A stretch of DNA of 64,000 bases from NCBI GenBank assembly GCA_963590415.1, contig CAVAPB010000007.1, positions 1 through 64,000 on the forward strand. Direction: 5' to 3'. Each line of letters begins with the position of its first letter. Position 1 is the first letter of the stretch. A program made the translations under genes and the position numbers. The notes beneath the pieces are model-generated. The model was not told the origin of the DNA. It made no database searches and worked only from the letters and a program-made list of their open reading frames with translations. This DNA is from Fimenecus sp963590415. GTDB taxonomy: Bacteria > Bacillota > Clostridia > Oscillospirales > Acutalibacteraceae. Positions 26,965-35,303 of the stretch are shown here, piece by piece.

Positions 26965-27741
26965 TTATTTCGAGCGCAAGCGCCCGATAAAATTGATATT
27001 TATAAATCTTTTTGCAATTACAAGCGCACCGACAATTCGGTTTTTTAGTCCGCCCGCCTGCCTGCAAAACAGAGAATAGTCCTTTTTGAAAATTGAAAAT
27101 CTGCGCCTTGCCGCCCGAATATCGCCGAAATCATTTGCAGAAAAGCTCTGCTTGAGTTTGACAGAGCGTGCCGCCGTGATTTTCCGGTTTTGTTTTTTCA
27201 TATCCGACAAAAATTTGTGGTCGATAAAATCGAGAAAATAATTTTCGTCGTATCTGTAATTTTTGAACACTTTAAGGTCTACAGCCATACCGCTGTTTAT
27301 ACCGGAAATGTTTTCCGCGGTCAATTCGTCAAGGTTTGAAACAGCTGAAGCTACAACACCGTTAATTTTGCACGGAGACATATACCCTCTCTCGTCAAAA
27401 ACGGTCGGGAGAAGAATATCGGCGTCCGTTTTTTCGATTTCCTTTTCCATAAGCGAAAAATAATCGGCGGGAACTGCCGTGTCGTCGTCAAACAGACAGA
27501 CATAGCCGTTTTTTTTCGCAAGAGCGTCAAGCGCACGGTTGTAAGCCTTGGAAAGTCCGACATTTCCGCCCATGGAGAGAATATGCACATTTTCGCTCTC
27601 AAAGGCGGCGTTCCCCATATCCTTTGTGCTGTTGTCGCAGACGAAAATTTCAACCCCTGTATCTTTAAGGGTCGAAAACGAAACGCTGTCTTGTAAGCTT
27701 CTGTTGTAAATTACCGTTACGGCAAAAAATCCGATACTCAT
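26965..27741 (-). CDS. Family 2 glycosyltransferase
   Basis: 258-residue predicted glycosyltransferase. It has FAVTVIYNRSLQDS at the start, VCDNST in the nucleotide site, GGNVGLSKAYNRAL and LFDDDTAVP, the last giving the metal-binding aspartates. The start at 27741 immediately follows the stop of the upstream gene; the open frame to 27783 would overlap it. Sugar donor and acceptor are unknown. Confidence 0.88.
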   Translation of the reverse strand: MSIGFFAVTVIYNRSLQDSVSFSTLKDTGVEIFVCDNSTKDMGNAAFESENVHILSMGGNVGLSKAYNRALDALAKKNGYVCLFDDDTAVPADYFSLMEKEIEKTDADILLPTVFDERGYMSPCKINGVVASAVSNLDELTAENISGINSGMAVDLKVFKNYRYDENYFLDFIDHKFLSDMKKQNRKITAARSVKLKQSFSANDFGDIRAARRRFSIFKKDYSLFCRQAGGLKNRIVGALVIAKRFININFIGRLRSK

Positions 27742-27743
27742 AA

Positions 27744-28439
27744 TTATCTCTTTAAGAGGGCAGAGACCATCTGCACCCTCCATTTAATCATATTGAAAAC
27801 ACCCGAGTGCCTGTCATCCGAAACATTGTTTCCGTGCCGTCTGTAAAGGATAAGCGGCTCGTTTATCAGCTTGACTTTCCCGTGCCGTTCGCACATAAGA
27901 CCTATCCACTGATCGTGCATCGATATATTTTCCGGTATCGGCAAAAGGTACTCGCAGCACTGCCTGCGAAAAGCCATACAGCAACCCATATAGGTATTTT
28001 TTATAAGATTTTTGACAATTCCCGTACCCGTTTTTCTGTGCTCAAAAAACGATTTTTCAACCGTATTCAGGTCTCTGTCGACAACTCTTGCGTCGTGCAG
28101 CACAAGCACCGTTTTCGGGTCGGCAAATTCTTTTTTTACCCTCTCAACCTTGTTGCCAAGCCAAACATCATCTTGATCGCAAAGGAAAACAATATCGTTT
28201 TTACAGTTCCTTATTGCGTTCTCAAAATTCTTTATAACTCCCCTGCCGGATCCGTCAAGAAGCCTTACTCTCGAATCTTTTTCCGCAATAAAGCAAATCA
28301 TTTCCCTTGTGCCGTCCGTCGAGGGGTCAAGGGAAATGACAATTTCATCTTCGGCGGACAGTTGCGGTAATATTGAATTTATTTGTTCTTTGATAAATTC
28401 TTCGCCGTTATATGCGGCAAGTGCAACTGATACCGTCAT
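27744..28439 (-). CDS. Family 2 glycosyltransferase
   Basis: 231-residue GT2 protein starting VSVALAAYNGEEFIKEQI, with SLDPSTDGT in the nucleotide site, CDQDDVW as the metal-binding motif and the later HDQW. These features match the RfaG-neighbour and rhamnosyltransferase-like GT2 group. It starts 2 bp past the rfbC stop, in the same run as the rhamnose genes. Confidence 0.92.
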   Translation of the reverse strand: MTVSVALAAYNGEEFIKEQINSILPQLSAEDEIVISLDPSTDGTREMICFIAEKDSRVRLLDGSGRGVIKNFENAIRNCKNDIVFLCDQDDVWLGNKVERVKKEFADPKTVLVLHDARVVDRDLNTVEKSFFEHRKTGTGIVKNLIKNTYMGCCMAFRRQCCEYLLPIPENISMHDQWIGLMCERHGKVKLINEPLILYRRHGNNVSDDRHSGVFNMIKWRVQMVSALLKR

Positions 28440-28441
28440 AA

Positions 28442-29005
28442 TTAAAACACATTCTTTTCGGAAAAATCTTTGAATGACTGATGAACCTTGTCCTTTTCGG
28501 AAAGGAGAATTTCCATATCATCCGTAATGGGCCATTCAATGCCGATGTCGGGGTCGTTCCACATAAGACCCGCCTCGTGAGAGGGGTCGTAATATCTTGT
28601 GCATTTGTAAACGAACTCCGCCTCGTCCGAAAGAACAAGGAAGCCGTGAGCAAAGCCCTCGGGGATATAGAACTGCTTTTTGTTCTCAGCAGATAAGGTT
28701 ACGCCGAACCATTTACCGAAGGTCTCGCTGTCGCGTCTTAAATCAACCGCAACATCAAAGACCTCGCCGCTTACAACTCTGACAAGCTTGCCCTGCGAGT
28801 TCTGCGTCTGGAAATGAAGGCCTCTCAGCACGCCCTTCTTGGACTTCGACTGATTATCCTGAACGAAAACCATATCAAGTCCCGCTTCCTTAAAAGCCTC
28901 ATAATGATAGGTCTCCATAAAATATCCTCTGTTATCGCCGAAAACCGTAGGCTCGATAACATAAACATCCTTTATCGGAGTTTTGATAAAATTAAATTTT
29001 CCCAT
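28442..29005 (-). CDS. rfbC: dTDP-4-dehydrorhamnose 3,5-epimerase
   Basis: 187-residue cupin-fold epimerase, third step to dTDP-L-rhamnose. VFGDNRGYFMETYH, the substrate-binding VQDNQSKSKKGVLRGLHFQ region and PEGFAHGFLVLSD are seen, including the catalytic His of LRGLHFQ. The ATG overlaps the rfbB stop by one base (TAATG), indicating coupling. Confidence 0.97.
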   Translation of the reverse strand: MGKFNFIKTPIKDVYVIEPTVFGDNRGYFMETYHYEAFKEAGLDMVFVQDNQSKSKKGVLRGLHFQTQNSQGKLVRVVSGEVFDVAVDLRRDSETFGKWFGVTLSAENKKQFYIPEGFAHGFLVLSDEAEFVYKCTRYYDPSHEAGLMWNDPDIGIEWPITDDMEILLSEKDKVHQSFKDFSEKNVF

Positions 29006-30063
29006 TATTTATCACCGTACATCTTTTTATAATAATCCTGATAAGCGCCGCTTGTTACATTCTTAACCCAATCCATATTGTCGAGATACCATTTAAGAGT
29101 CTTTTTGATGCCTACCTCAAACGTTGTTTCGGGGTACCAGCCGAGAGCGTCCTTAATCTTGGTCGGGTCAATGCCGTAACGACGGTCGTGTCCCTTACGG
29201 TCGGTAACATACTTAATCATATGCTCGCCCACCTCCGAGTCAACATTTTCCTTGATATATTCGATAATTGTCTTAACGATAAAGATGTTGGGTCTCTCGT
29301 TATGTCCGCCGACATTGTAAACCTCGCCGTCAACGCCGTTTCTGATTACCATATCTATAGCCTTGCAGTGGTCCTCAACATAGAGCCAGTCACGAACCTG
29401 CATACCGTCGCCGTAAACGGGAAGGTCCTTATGAGCAAGCGTGTTGTTCATAATAAGCGGTATAAGCTTCTCGGGAAACTGATAAGGTCCGTAATTGTTC
29501 GAGCAACGGGTAATGTTGATCGGGAACTTGTATGTGTCATGGAAAGCCTTTACGAACAAATCCGCCGAAGCCTTGCTTGAAGAATAGGGGCTGTGGGGGT
29601 CAAGCGGAGTTGTCTCCATAAAGTAGCCCTCTGCGCCGAGTGTGCCGTAAACCTCGTCTGTTGAAACCTGAAGATACTTAACGCCGTCCTTATACTCGTC
29701 GTCGCCCGTCTGCCATGCAACCTTAGCGCACTGAAGCATATTAACCGTACCGAGAACATTTGTCTCAACAAAGATTTCGGGGTTTGTGATGCTCCTGTCA
29801 ACATGGCTTTCAGCCGCAAAGTTTACGACATAGTCAATGTCGTTCTCTTTGAAAATCTTTGAAATAGCTTCTCTGTCGCAGATATCAGCCTGAACGAAAA
29901 AGTAGTTGGGATTGTTCTCAACGCTCTTGAGGTTCTCAAGGTTGCCTGCATATGTAAGCTTATCAACATTGATGATTTTAACATCATCGTACTTGTTGAG
30001 CATATAGATTACAAAGTTTGAGCCGATAAATCCGGCACCGCCGGTTACAAGATAAGTTTTCAT
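29005..30063 (-). CDS. rfbB: dTDP-glucose 4,6-dehydratase
   Basis: 352-residue extended SDR that converts dTDP-glucose to the 4-keto-6-deoxy sugar. NAD-binding TGGAGFIGSNFV (about 6-17), the AAESHVDRS loop, STDEVYG and catalytic Y-x3-K in YSSSKAS are visible. The ATG at 30063 follows GGAG and overlaps the rfbD stop (ATGA). Confidence 0.97.
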   Translation of the reverse strand: MKTYLVTGGAGFIGSNFVIYMLNKYDDVKIINVDKLTYAGNLENLKSVENNPNYFFVQADICDREAISKIFKENDIDYVVNFAAESHVDRSITNPEIFVETNVLGTVNMLQCAKVAWQTGDDEYKDGVKYLQVSTDEVYGTLGAEGYFMETTPLDPHSPYSSSKASADLFVKAFHDTYKFPINITRCSNNYGPYQFPEKLIPLIMNNTLAHKDLPVYGDGMQVRDWLYVEDHCKAIDMVIRNGVDGEVYNVGGHNERPNIFIVKTIIEYIKENVDSEVGEHMIKYVTDRKGHDRRYGIDPTKIKDALGWYPETTFEVGIKKTLKWYLDNMDWVKNVTSGAYQDYYKKMYGDK

Positions 30064-30968
30064 GAATTTTTCTCCGTTTCGTCTAATTTTATAATATATT
30101 CCCGAAGTGCCGTATCCCAGTCGCGCATTTCGTTGCCGACGGTACATTCAAGCATAAGATTTCTCAATGATGAATAAGCGGGTCTCGGAGCAGCAGAGGG
30201 ATATTTTGCCGAGTATTCCTCGGAGGTGCATTTTGCGACCGTTCCCTTACAGCCGGAAAGCTCCATAATTCTCGCTGCGAAATCAGCCCAGCTGCATTCA
30301 CCCTCGCCCGTGCAATGGTAAATTCCGTATTCCTCGGTAAGAGCGAGCTTGAGAATGTGATACGCAAGGTCGTTCGCGTTTGTGGGGTTGCCCCTCTGGT
30401 CATCGACAACCGTCGTGACATCGTTCATATTTCCGAGGCGTCTCATGGTCTTGACAAAGTTCTTGCCGATAAGACCGTAAAGCCAAGCCGTTCTGAGAAT
30501 AAAGTATCTTGAGCACTGTTCGCTGACATATTTTTCGCCGAGGAGCTTGCTCTTGCCGTAAACGGTGTTGGGACCCGTCTCGTCCCACTCGCATCTCGGA
30601 GTGTTGCCGTCTCCCCTGAAAACATAGTCGGTTGAAACATGGACGAATTTTGCACCGTATCTGTCGCTTGCGACGGCAAGGTTTCTCGGACCTATTGCGT
30701 TGACCTTCATAGCCGCTTCAAAGTTTGTCTCGCAGCCGTCAACATTGGTCATTGCCGCGCAGTTGATGATAACATCGGGCTTTTTGCTCTTGACAAAGGC
30801 GTCAACAGCCGCCGCATCGGTAATATCAAGGTCCTCAACATCGACTGCGACAACCTCGCAGCCCTTGTATGCGTCGCTTATTTTGCCGATGCCCGCTTCG
30901 CCCGTTTCAAGCATATGAGACAACTCATTGCCCAACTGACCGTGCGAACCCGTAATCAGTATTTTCAT
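30060..30968 (-). CDS. rfbD: dTDP-4-dehydrorhamnose reductase
   Basis: 302-residue SDR for the last step to dTDP-L-rhamnose. GSHGQLGNEL is the cofactor loop, followed by INCAAMTNVDGCE, VSTDYVF and the YGKSK active site. Coupled to rfbB through an ATGA overlap. The rfbA-D-B-C order is common in Firmicutes. Confidence 0.96.
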   Translation of the reverse strand: MKILITGSHGQLGNELSHMLETGEAGIGKISDAYKGCEVVAVDVEDLDITDAAAVDAFVKSKKPDVIINCAAMTNVDGCETNFEAAMKVNAIGPRNLAVASDRYGAKFVHVSTDYVFRGDGNTPRCEWDETGPNTVYGKSKLLGEKYVSEQCSRYFILRTAWLYGLIGKNFVKTMRRLGNMNDVTTVVDDQRGNPTNANDLAYHILKLALTEEYGIYHCTGEGECSWADFAARIMELSGCKGTVAKCTSEEYSAKYPSAAPRPAYSSLRNLMLECTVGNEMRDWDTALREYIIKLDETEKNS

Positions 30969-30998
30969 ATTTAATATTCCTCCCGAAAAAGACCTTAA

Positions 30999-31874
30999 TC
31001 AGTCCGTTTCCTTTCCTGCAAGCTTATAAAGGTACTGACCGTACTCGGTAGTTTTGAGCTTATCCGCCTGCGAGAGAAGCTGTTCTTTGTTTATAAATCC
31101 GTTGTTGTATGCGATTTCCTCAAGGCAGGCTACATAAAGTCCCTGTCTTGTCTGAACCGCTTCGATAAAGTTTGCGGCGTCAAGCATTGCCCTGTGTGTG
31201 CCCGTATCGAGCCATGCCATACCTCTTCCGAAAAGCTCAACCTTGAGAGTTCCTCTTCTGAGGTACTCGTTGTTGATTGAAGTGATTTCGATTTCGCCTC
31301 TTGCCGAGGGTTTAACATTCTTTGCGATTTCAATTACATCGTTATCGTAGAAATAGAGTCCCGGAACAGCGTAATTTGACTTCGGATGCTCGGGCTTTTC
31401 CTCGATTGAAAGGACATTCCACTCCTTATCGTATTCAACAACGCCGAAAGCCTTAGGATTGCTGACATGATAACCGAAAATCGTAGCGCCCGACTCCCTT
31501 GCGCTTGCCTTTGCAAGCCTCTCCGAAAAGCCGTAGCCATAGAATATATTGTCGCCGAGGACAAGGCATACGCTGTCATCCCCGATAAATTTTTCACCGA
31601 TTATGAATGCGTCGGCAAGACCTCTCGGCTTATCCTGAACTGCATATTCAATATGCATACCGAGCTGTGAGCCGTCTCCGAAAAGTTCCTCGTAACAGGG
31701 AAGATCACGGGGTGTGGAAATTATAAGAACATCCTTAATCTTCGCAAGCATAAGAGTTGACATCGGATAATAAATCATAGGCTTATCGTAAACAGTCAAT
31801 ATCTGCTTCGATACTGCAAGAGTTGACGGATAAAGCCTTGTGCCCGCACCGCCGGCAAGAATAATACCTTTCAT
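30999..31874 (-). CDS. rfbA: Glucose-1-phosphate thymidylyltransferase
   Basis: 291-residue enzyme making dTDP-glucose from dTTP and glucose-1-phosphate, the first step of the rhamnose pathway. GGAGTRLYPST near the N-terminus is the nucleotidyltransferase signature, and VLGDNIFYG carries the catalytic aspartate. It lies 38 bp below the LCP gene and is probably in the same transcript. Confidence 0.97.
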   Translation of the reverse strand: MKGIILAGGAGTRLYPSTLAVSKQILTVYDKPMIYYPMSTLMLAKIKDVLIISTPRDLPCYEELFGDGSQLGMHIEYAVQDKPRGLADAFIIGEKFIGDDSVCLVLGDNIFYGYGFSERLAKASARESGATIFGYHVSNPKAFGVVEYDKEWNVLSIEEKPEHPKSNYAVPGLYFYDNDVIEIAKNVKPSARGEIEITSINNEYLRRGTLKVELFGRGMAWLDTGTHRAMLDAANFIEAVQTRQGLYVACLEEIAYNNGFINKEQLLSQADKLKTTEYGQYLYKLAGKETD

Positions 31875-31912
31875 ATTCTTTCCTCCAAAAGTATTGTTTA
31901 TAATTTTACGGT

Positions 31913-33256
31913 TTATGCTGCATCGTCAAGCGACCCGGAACTTGTGGTTTCGGTCACGGACGCCTTTGTGGTGGTTTCGGTTACAGGCGCCGTGGTTGTA
32001 ACAACCGGAGCGGTTGTGGTAACGGATGCCTGCGTTGTTTCCGCTGCGGCAGTTGTTGTCTCAGCGGCTTTTGAGGTTGTAACGGCTTTCTTGGTTGTAG
32101 TAGTGCTTGCCGCCTTTGTCGTAGAATCTGTCTTTGTCGATTTTTTAGAGGTTGTCCTCTCCGATTCGGGTATCGGCTCTCCGTAAAGGAACATATGAAT
32201 TCTTTCCGCCGCAGCGTCAAGATCGTATCTCCATACCCATGCTCCCTCATAAATTCCGCCGATTGCCTGCTCGGGATCGCCGGGAATATTTATCGCTTCA
32301 ATAGAAACATCCTCGTTTATAAGCGGAACAAGGCTCATAACCTCGCTGAACGAAACGGAGGTCTCACAAAGCGACATCATCGTTTTTACAACCTCTGTGT
32401 ATTTAGTCGGGCTTACCTTTCTCGCCTGAGTGAGAAGCGCATTTATAACCATTTTCTGCCTGTTTGAACGGGCGTTATCGGAGTCCTGTTTACGAAGCCT
32501 GCAGAAAATTACCGCCTGATCGCCATCAAGATGAACCTGGCCGTAATTTTCGACAAGAGCCGCGCCTCTCTGTGCGTCCGGATCGCCGTAAAGAGCCTCC
32601 TGATTTATCTGGTTCATTTCCGACTCGGTGATTTCAATATCAATACCGCCGAGGACATTTATGGCGTCCGCAAGCTTGTGCATATTTATCGTAGCGTAAT
32701 CGGAAATATTCATATTGAAATTTTCGTTTATCGTCTTAATCGCGAGCGGAGCACCGCCGAACGAATAAGCGTGGGTTATTTTCTGGTTTTTATGACCGTC
32801 TATCGCAACATAGCTGTCTCTGAGAATCGAAACGATTTTAACAGACTTGTTTGCGGCGTCGATGCTGACGATCATAATCGTGTCGCTCAAGCCCTTAAAA
32901 GAATCCTCGTCTCTTGTATCAACGCCGAACACGGCAACATTGAACACATCGGTCTTTCCGTATTTATTTTCGATTTCGTCGGAAATACCGAGATCCTCCT
33001 TGTCAATATTCGTGGTAAAGCCGTTATAAATTCCGTAAACCGTAGCAAATGCAATAACCGCAAGCAAAACGATTACACATACGACGATGATGACAATCCT
33101 CTGCCATTTTTTGAGAGCCATCCATTTTTTCTTGAATTTCGACTCCTTTTTAGGCTTTTTGCCTTTACCTTTTTTCGCCTTTTTCGGGCTTTTCTTTTTA
33201 TCTGCCGCCTCGGCAATGAACTCTATATCCTCAAACTCTCTCTTGTTATCTGACAT
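31913..33256 (-). CDS. LCP-family (LytR-CpsA-Psr) cell wall glycopolymer ligase
   Basis: 447-residue type II membrane protein. A Lys-rich cytoplasmic N-terminus (about 18-50) precedes a single membrane helix (about 52-75). The extracellular LCP domain follows with the Arg/Asp polyprenyl-phosphate site (FGVDTRDE, SDTIMIVSID, ILRDSYV, RLRKQDSDNARSNRQ). The last 75 residues are almost only Thr, Ala, Val and Ser, a flexible wall-spanning tail. LCP enzymes attach glycopolymers to peptidoglycan or protein; heading the rhamnose operon, it probably anchors the polymer made by the genes below. Confidence 0.95.
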   Translation of the reverse strand: MSDNKREFEDIEFIAEAADKKKSPKKAKKGKGKKPKKESKFKKKWMALKKWQRIVIIVVCVIVLLAVIAFATVYGIYNGFTTNIDKEDLGISDEIENKYGKTDVFNVAVFGVDTRDEDSFKGLSDTIMIVSIDAANKSVKIVSILRDSYVAIDGHKNQKITHAYSFGGAPLAIKTINENFNMNISDYATINMHKLADAINVLGGIDIEITESEMNQINQEALYGDPDAQRGAALVENYGQVHLDGDQAVIFCRLRKQDSDNARSNRQKMVINALLTQARKVSPTKYTEVVKTMMSLCETSVSFSEVMSLVPLINEDVSIEAINIPGDPEQAIGGIYEGAWVWRYDLDAAAERIHMFLYGEPIPESERTTSKKSTKTDSTTKAASTTTTKKAVTTSKAAETTTAAAETTQASVTTTAPVVTTTAPVTETTTKASVTETTSSGSLDDAA

Positions 33257-33323
33257 CCTTAATAAACCTCACACCAAAAATGTGCAAAACACGCACACAA
33301 AGAATCTATTATATTACTTTTGG

Positions 33324-33352
33324 ATTATACTATAATTTGTGTCGGGTGTCAA
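33324..33352 (-). promoter_or_regulatory. Promoter of the LCP-rfb-glycosyltransferase operon
   Basis: Perfect consensus on the minus strand: TTGACA (33352-33347), 17-bp spacer, TATAAT (33329-33324). It should drive the run down to about 26191. Confidence 0.92.
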
Positions 33353-33433
33353 TGAAAATACAGACGCTTTGGCGTGTATTTTGACGAATACGGCAAAGTA
33401 AATACCCGACAATCCGCTGCGCCGTTTATTTCG

Positions 33434-33461
33434 TTGACAAAAAATATTTCTCTGTTATAAT
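33434..33461 (+). promoter_or_regulatory. Promoter of glnA
   Basis: TTGACA (33434-33439), 16-bp spacer, TATAAT (33456-33461), 62 bp ahead of the ATG. No TnrA or GlnR palindrome is obvious. Confidence 0.85.
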
Positions 33462-33522
33462 TGTATATAATGGCGTATAATCAGTGGATTTCGCCCTTGT
33501 TAAATGTTAAAGGAGCAACATA

Positions 33523-34845
33523 ATGGGATATACCAAAGAAGACATTCTCAGAATTGCGGAAGAAAAGGATGTTAAATTTATCAGACTTCAGTTTATAGAC
33601 ATTTTCGGACAGATAAAAAATGTCGCCATCACAAGGAGCCAGCTTGAAAAGGCTCTCGACAACAAATGTATGTTCGACGGTTCTTCGATAGAAGGCTTTG
33701 TCAGAATTAACGAGTCGGATATGTATCTGCGCCCCGATTACGATTCATTCGTAATTTTACCTTGGAAGGACAGAACCGCAAGGCTTATCTGCGATGTTTA
33801 CTGCACCGACGGGACAACGCCGTTCCTCGGCGACCCGAGAAATGTACTGAAAAAGGTTATGAAGGAAGCTGCCGATATGGGCTTTACATTCAATGTGGGT
33901 CCGGAGTGCGAATTTTTCCTTTTCCAGCTTGACGATGAGGGCAACCCCACCACAAAGACAGGAGATGTTGCGGGTTACTTTGATATGGGTCCCGCAGACC
34001 AGGGCGAGCAGTGCAGAAGGGATATTTGTATGTGCCTTGAAGAGATGGGCTTTGAAATCGAGGCTTCGCACCACGAATGTGCCGAGGGTCAGCATGAGAT
34101 TGACTTCAAATTCGACGAGGTTCTCAAAACAGCCGACAATGTAATAACCTTCAAGCATGTTGTCAAAACCTACGCAAGGCGCCACGGACTTCACGCAACC
34201 TTTATGCCCAAGCCCGTTTACGGCATCTGCGGTTCGGGTATGCACACAAATATGTCGCTTATGAAGGACGGCAAAAACGCCTTTTTCGACCCCGACAAGG
34301 AATACGGCCTTTCCGACACGGCGCTGCACTTCATTGCAGGCGTGCTTGCACATATCAAGGGAATTACGGCGGTTGCAAATCCGCTTGTAAATTCATATAA
34401 GAGACTTGTTCCCGGCTATGAGGCTCCCGTATATATCGCATGGTCGGCTTCAAACCGTTCCACGCTTATCAGAATACCCACCGCAAGAGGTATGGGCACA
34501 CGAGTTGAGCTCCGTTCACCCGACCCTGCCTGCAATCCATATCTTGAAATGGCGCTTTGCCTTGCAGCAGGTCTTGACGGAATAAAGAGAGGGCTTATGC
34601 CTCCAAAGAGCACCGCAAAGAACATCTATGAGATGACAGATCAGGAGCTTAAAGACGACGGCATAGACAATCTTCCCGCAACGCTTGAGGACGCTATGTA
34701 CGAATTTGCAAGCGACCCATTTATAAAAGAGGCTCTCGGCGAGCATGTTTACGAGAAGTATCTTGAGGGCAAGCTCCGTGAATGGAAGCAGTACCAGACA
34801 AGCGTTACCGACTGGGAAGTCAAGCGCTACCTTTCAAAGTATTGA
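33523..34845 (+). CDS. glnA: Glutamine synthetase type I
   Basis: 440-residue GlnA that joins ammonia and glutamate with ATP. Signature segments include FDGSSIEGF near residue 50, GPECEFFLF, KPVYGICGSGMH and NPYLEMAL. The length and lack of an adenylylation-loop extension match the alpha-type of Firmicutes, which is controlled by feedback inhibition. The ATG follows AAAGGAG. It is transcribed alone between its own promoter and a hairpin. Confidence 0.98.
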   Translation: MGYTKEDILRIAEEKDVKFIRLQFIDIFGQIKNVAITRSQLEKALDNKCMFDGSSIEGFVRINESDMYLRPDYDSFVILPWKDRTARLICDVYCTDGTTPFLGDPRNVLKKVMKEAADMGFTFNVGPECEFFLFQLDDEGNPTTKTGDVAGYFDMGPADQGEQCRRDICMCLEEMGFEIEASHHECAEGQHEIDFKFDEVLKTADNVITFKHVVKTYARRHGLHATFMPKPVYGICGSGMHTNMSLMKDGKNAFFDPDKEYGLSDTALHFIAGVLAHIKGITAVANPLVNSYKRLVPGYEAPVYIAWSASNRSTLIRIPTARGMGTRVELRSPDPACNPYLEMALCLAAGLDGIKRGLMPPKSTAKNIYEMTDQELKDDGIDNLPATLEDAMYEFASDPFIKEALGEHVYEKYLEGKLREWKQYQTSVTDWEVKRYLSKY

Positions 34846-34867
34846 TAAAACAATTCGGATAAGCTAA

Positions 34868-34896
34868 TCGGCACGGCATAAGCTGTGCCGATTTTT
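34868..34896 (+). terminator. Intrinsic terminator after glnA
   Basis: Stem ATCGGCAC (34868-34875) with GTGCCGAT (34885-34892), then TTTTCC. Confidence 0.75.
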
Positions 34897-34979
34897 CCAC
34901 AAAAAGCGGACAGAAAAGGGCTGAGTGTTCATAAGGCAGTTTTGCTTCAAAACAACATCTTTTCGCACAATAATTCGTT

Positions 34980-35018
34980 AACCCCCACAGATATGCGCCG
35001 GCATTATCTGCGGGGGTT
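34980..35018. repeat. Terminator-like hairpin related to that at 26146
   Basis: Stem 34980-34992 with 35006-35018 (one G-U pair), followed by GCCTTTTC. It shares CGTTAA, CCC, CAGATATGC, GCAT and GGGGTT in the same order with 26142-26183, so the two seem copies of one mobile or duplicated hairpin. Confidence 0.6.
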
Positions 35019-35129
35019 GCCTTTTCTTGTATCAAAAATATATTATTTTGAAGTGCGTTGCAGTTTCGTAGCTATAAAAATTCTTTTATGCCGAAGCCGA
35101 GAAATGAAGCAGGGCTTCCGCCTTGCGAG

Positions 35130-35197
35130 GCTTTTCGGCAAAAGCATAATGGATTTTTATGCGAGAAACCAATACTGCCTTATGAACACTCAGCCAA
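35130..35197 (-). repeat. 68-bp dispersed repeat, copy 1
   Basis: Read on the minus strand it matches 52555-52622 without gaps, with about eight mismatches counted by eye. It contains GGCTGAGTGTTCATAAGGCAG, of which an inverted copy lies at 34919. Confidence 0.75.
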
Positions 35198-35303
35198 TAT
35201 CCTGTCCGTTTTATACTTTTCAGTTCCAATCAATAATCATTCTTAAAAAATAAGCTGTCCACGAAGCGCAAAACAAAAAGAACAATCAAAAGGATACTAA
35301 ACA

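Larger units (their letters stand above)
34907..35208. repeat. 302-bp element bounded by inverted repeats
   Basis: The stretch 34897-35303 has no gene. Its ends are inverted copies: CGGACAG (34907-34913) with CTGTCCG (35202-35208), and a perfect 22-bp pair 34919-34940 with 35174-35195. Inside lie a terminator-like hairpin (34980-35018) and a long imperfect hairpin around 35070-35165 (TTATGCCGAAGCC pairing toward GGCTTTTCGGCAAAAGCATAA). The right end, 35130-35197, recurs at 52555-52622. It looks like a non-autonomous repeat (MITE-like) or structured RNA; no transposase is nearby. Confidence 0.75.

Noticed and set aside
31944..32186. Val/Ala-rich open frame on the plus strand
   Set aside because: It is the complement of the Thr-rich tail of the LCP protein.
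34885..35253. Open frame of 122 codons within the inverted-repeat element
   Set aside because: Overlaps the glnA terminator and the repeats, has no ribosome site and a composition unlike protein.
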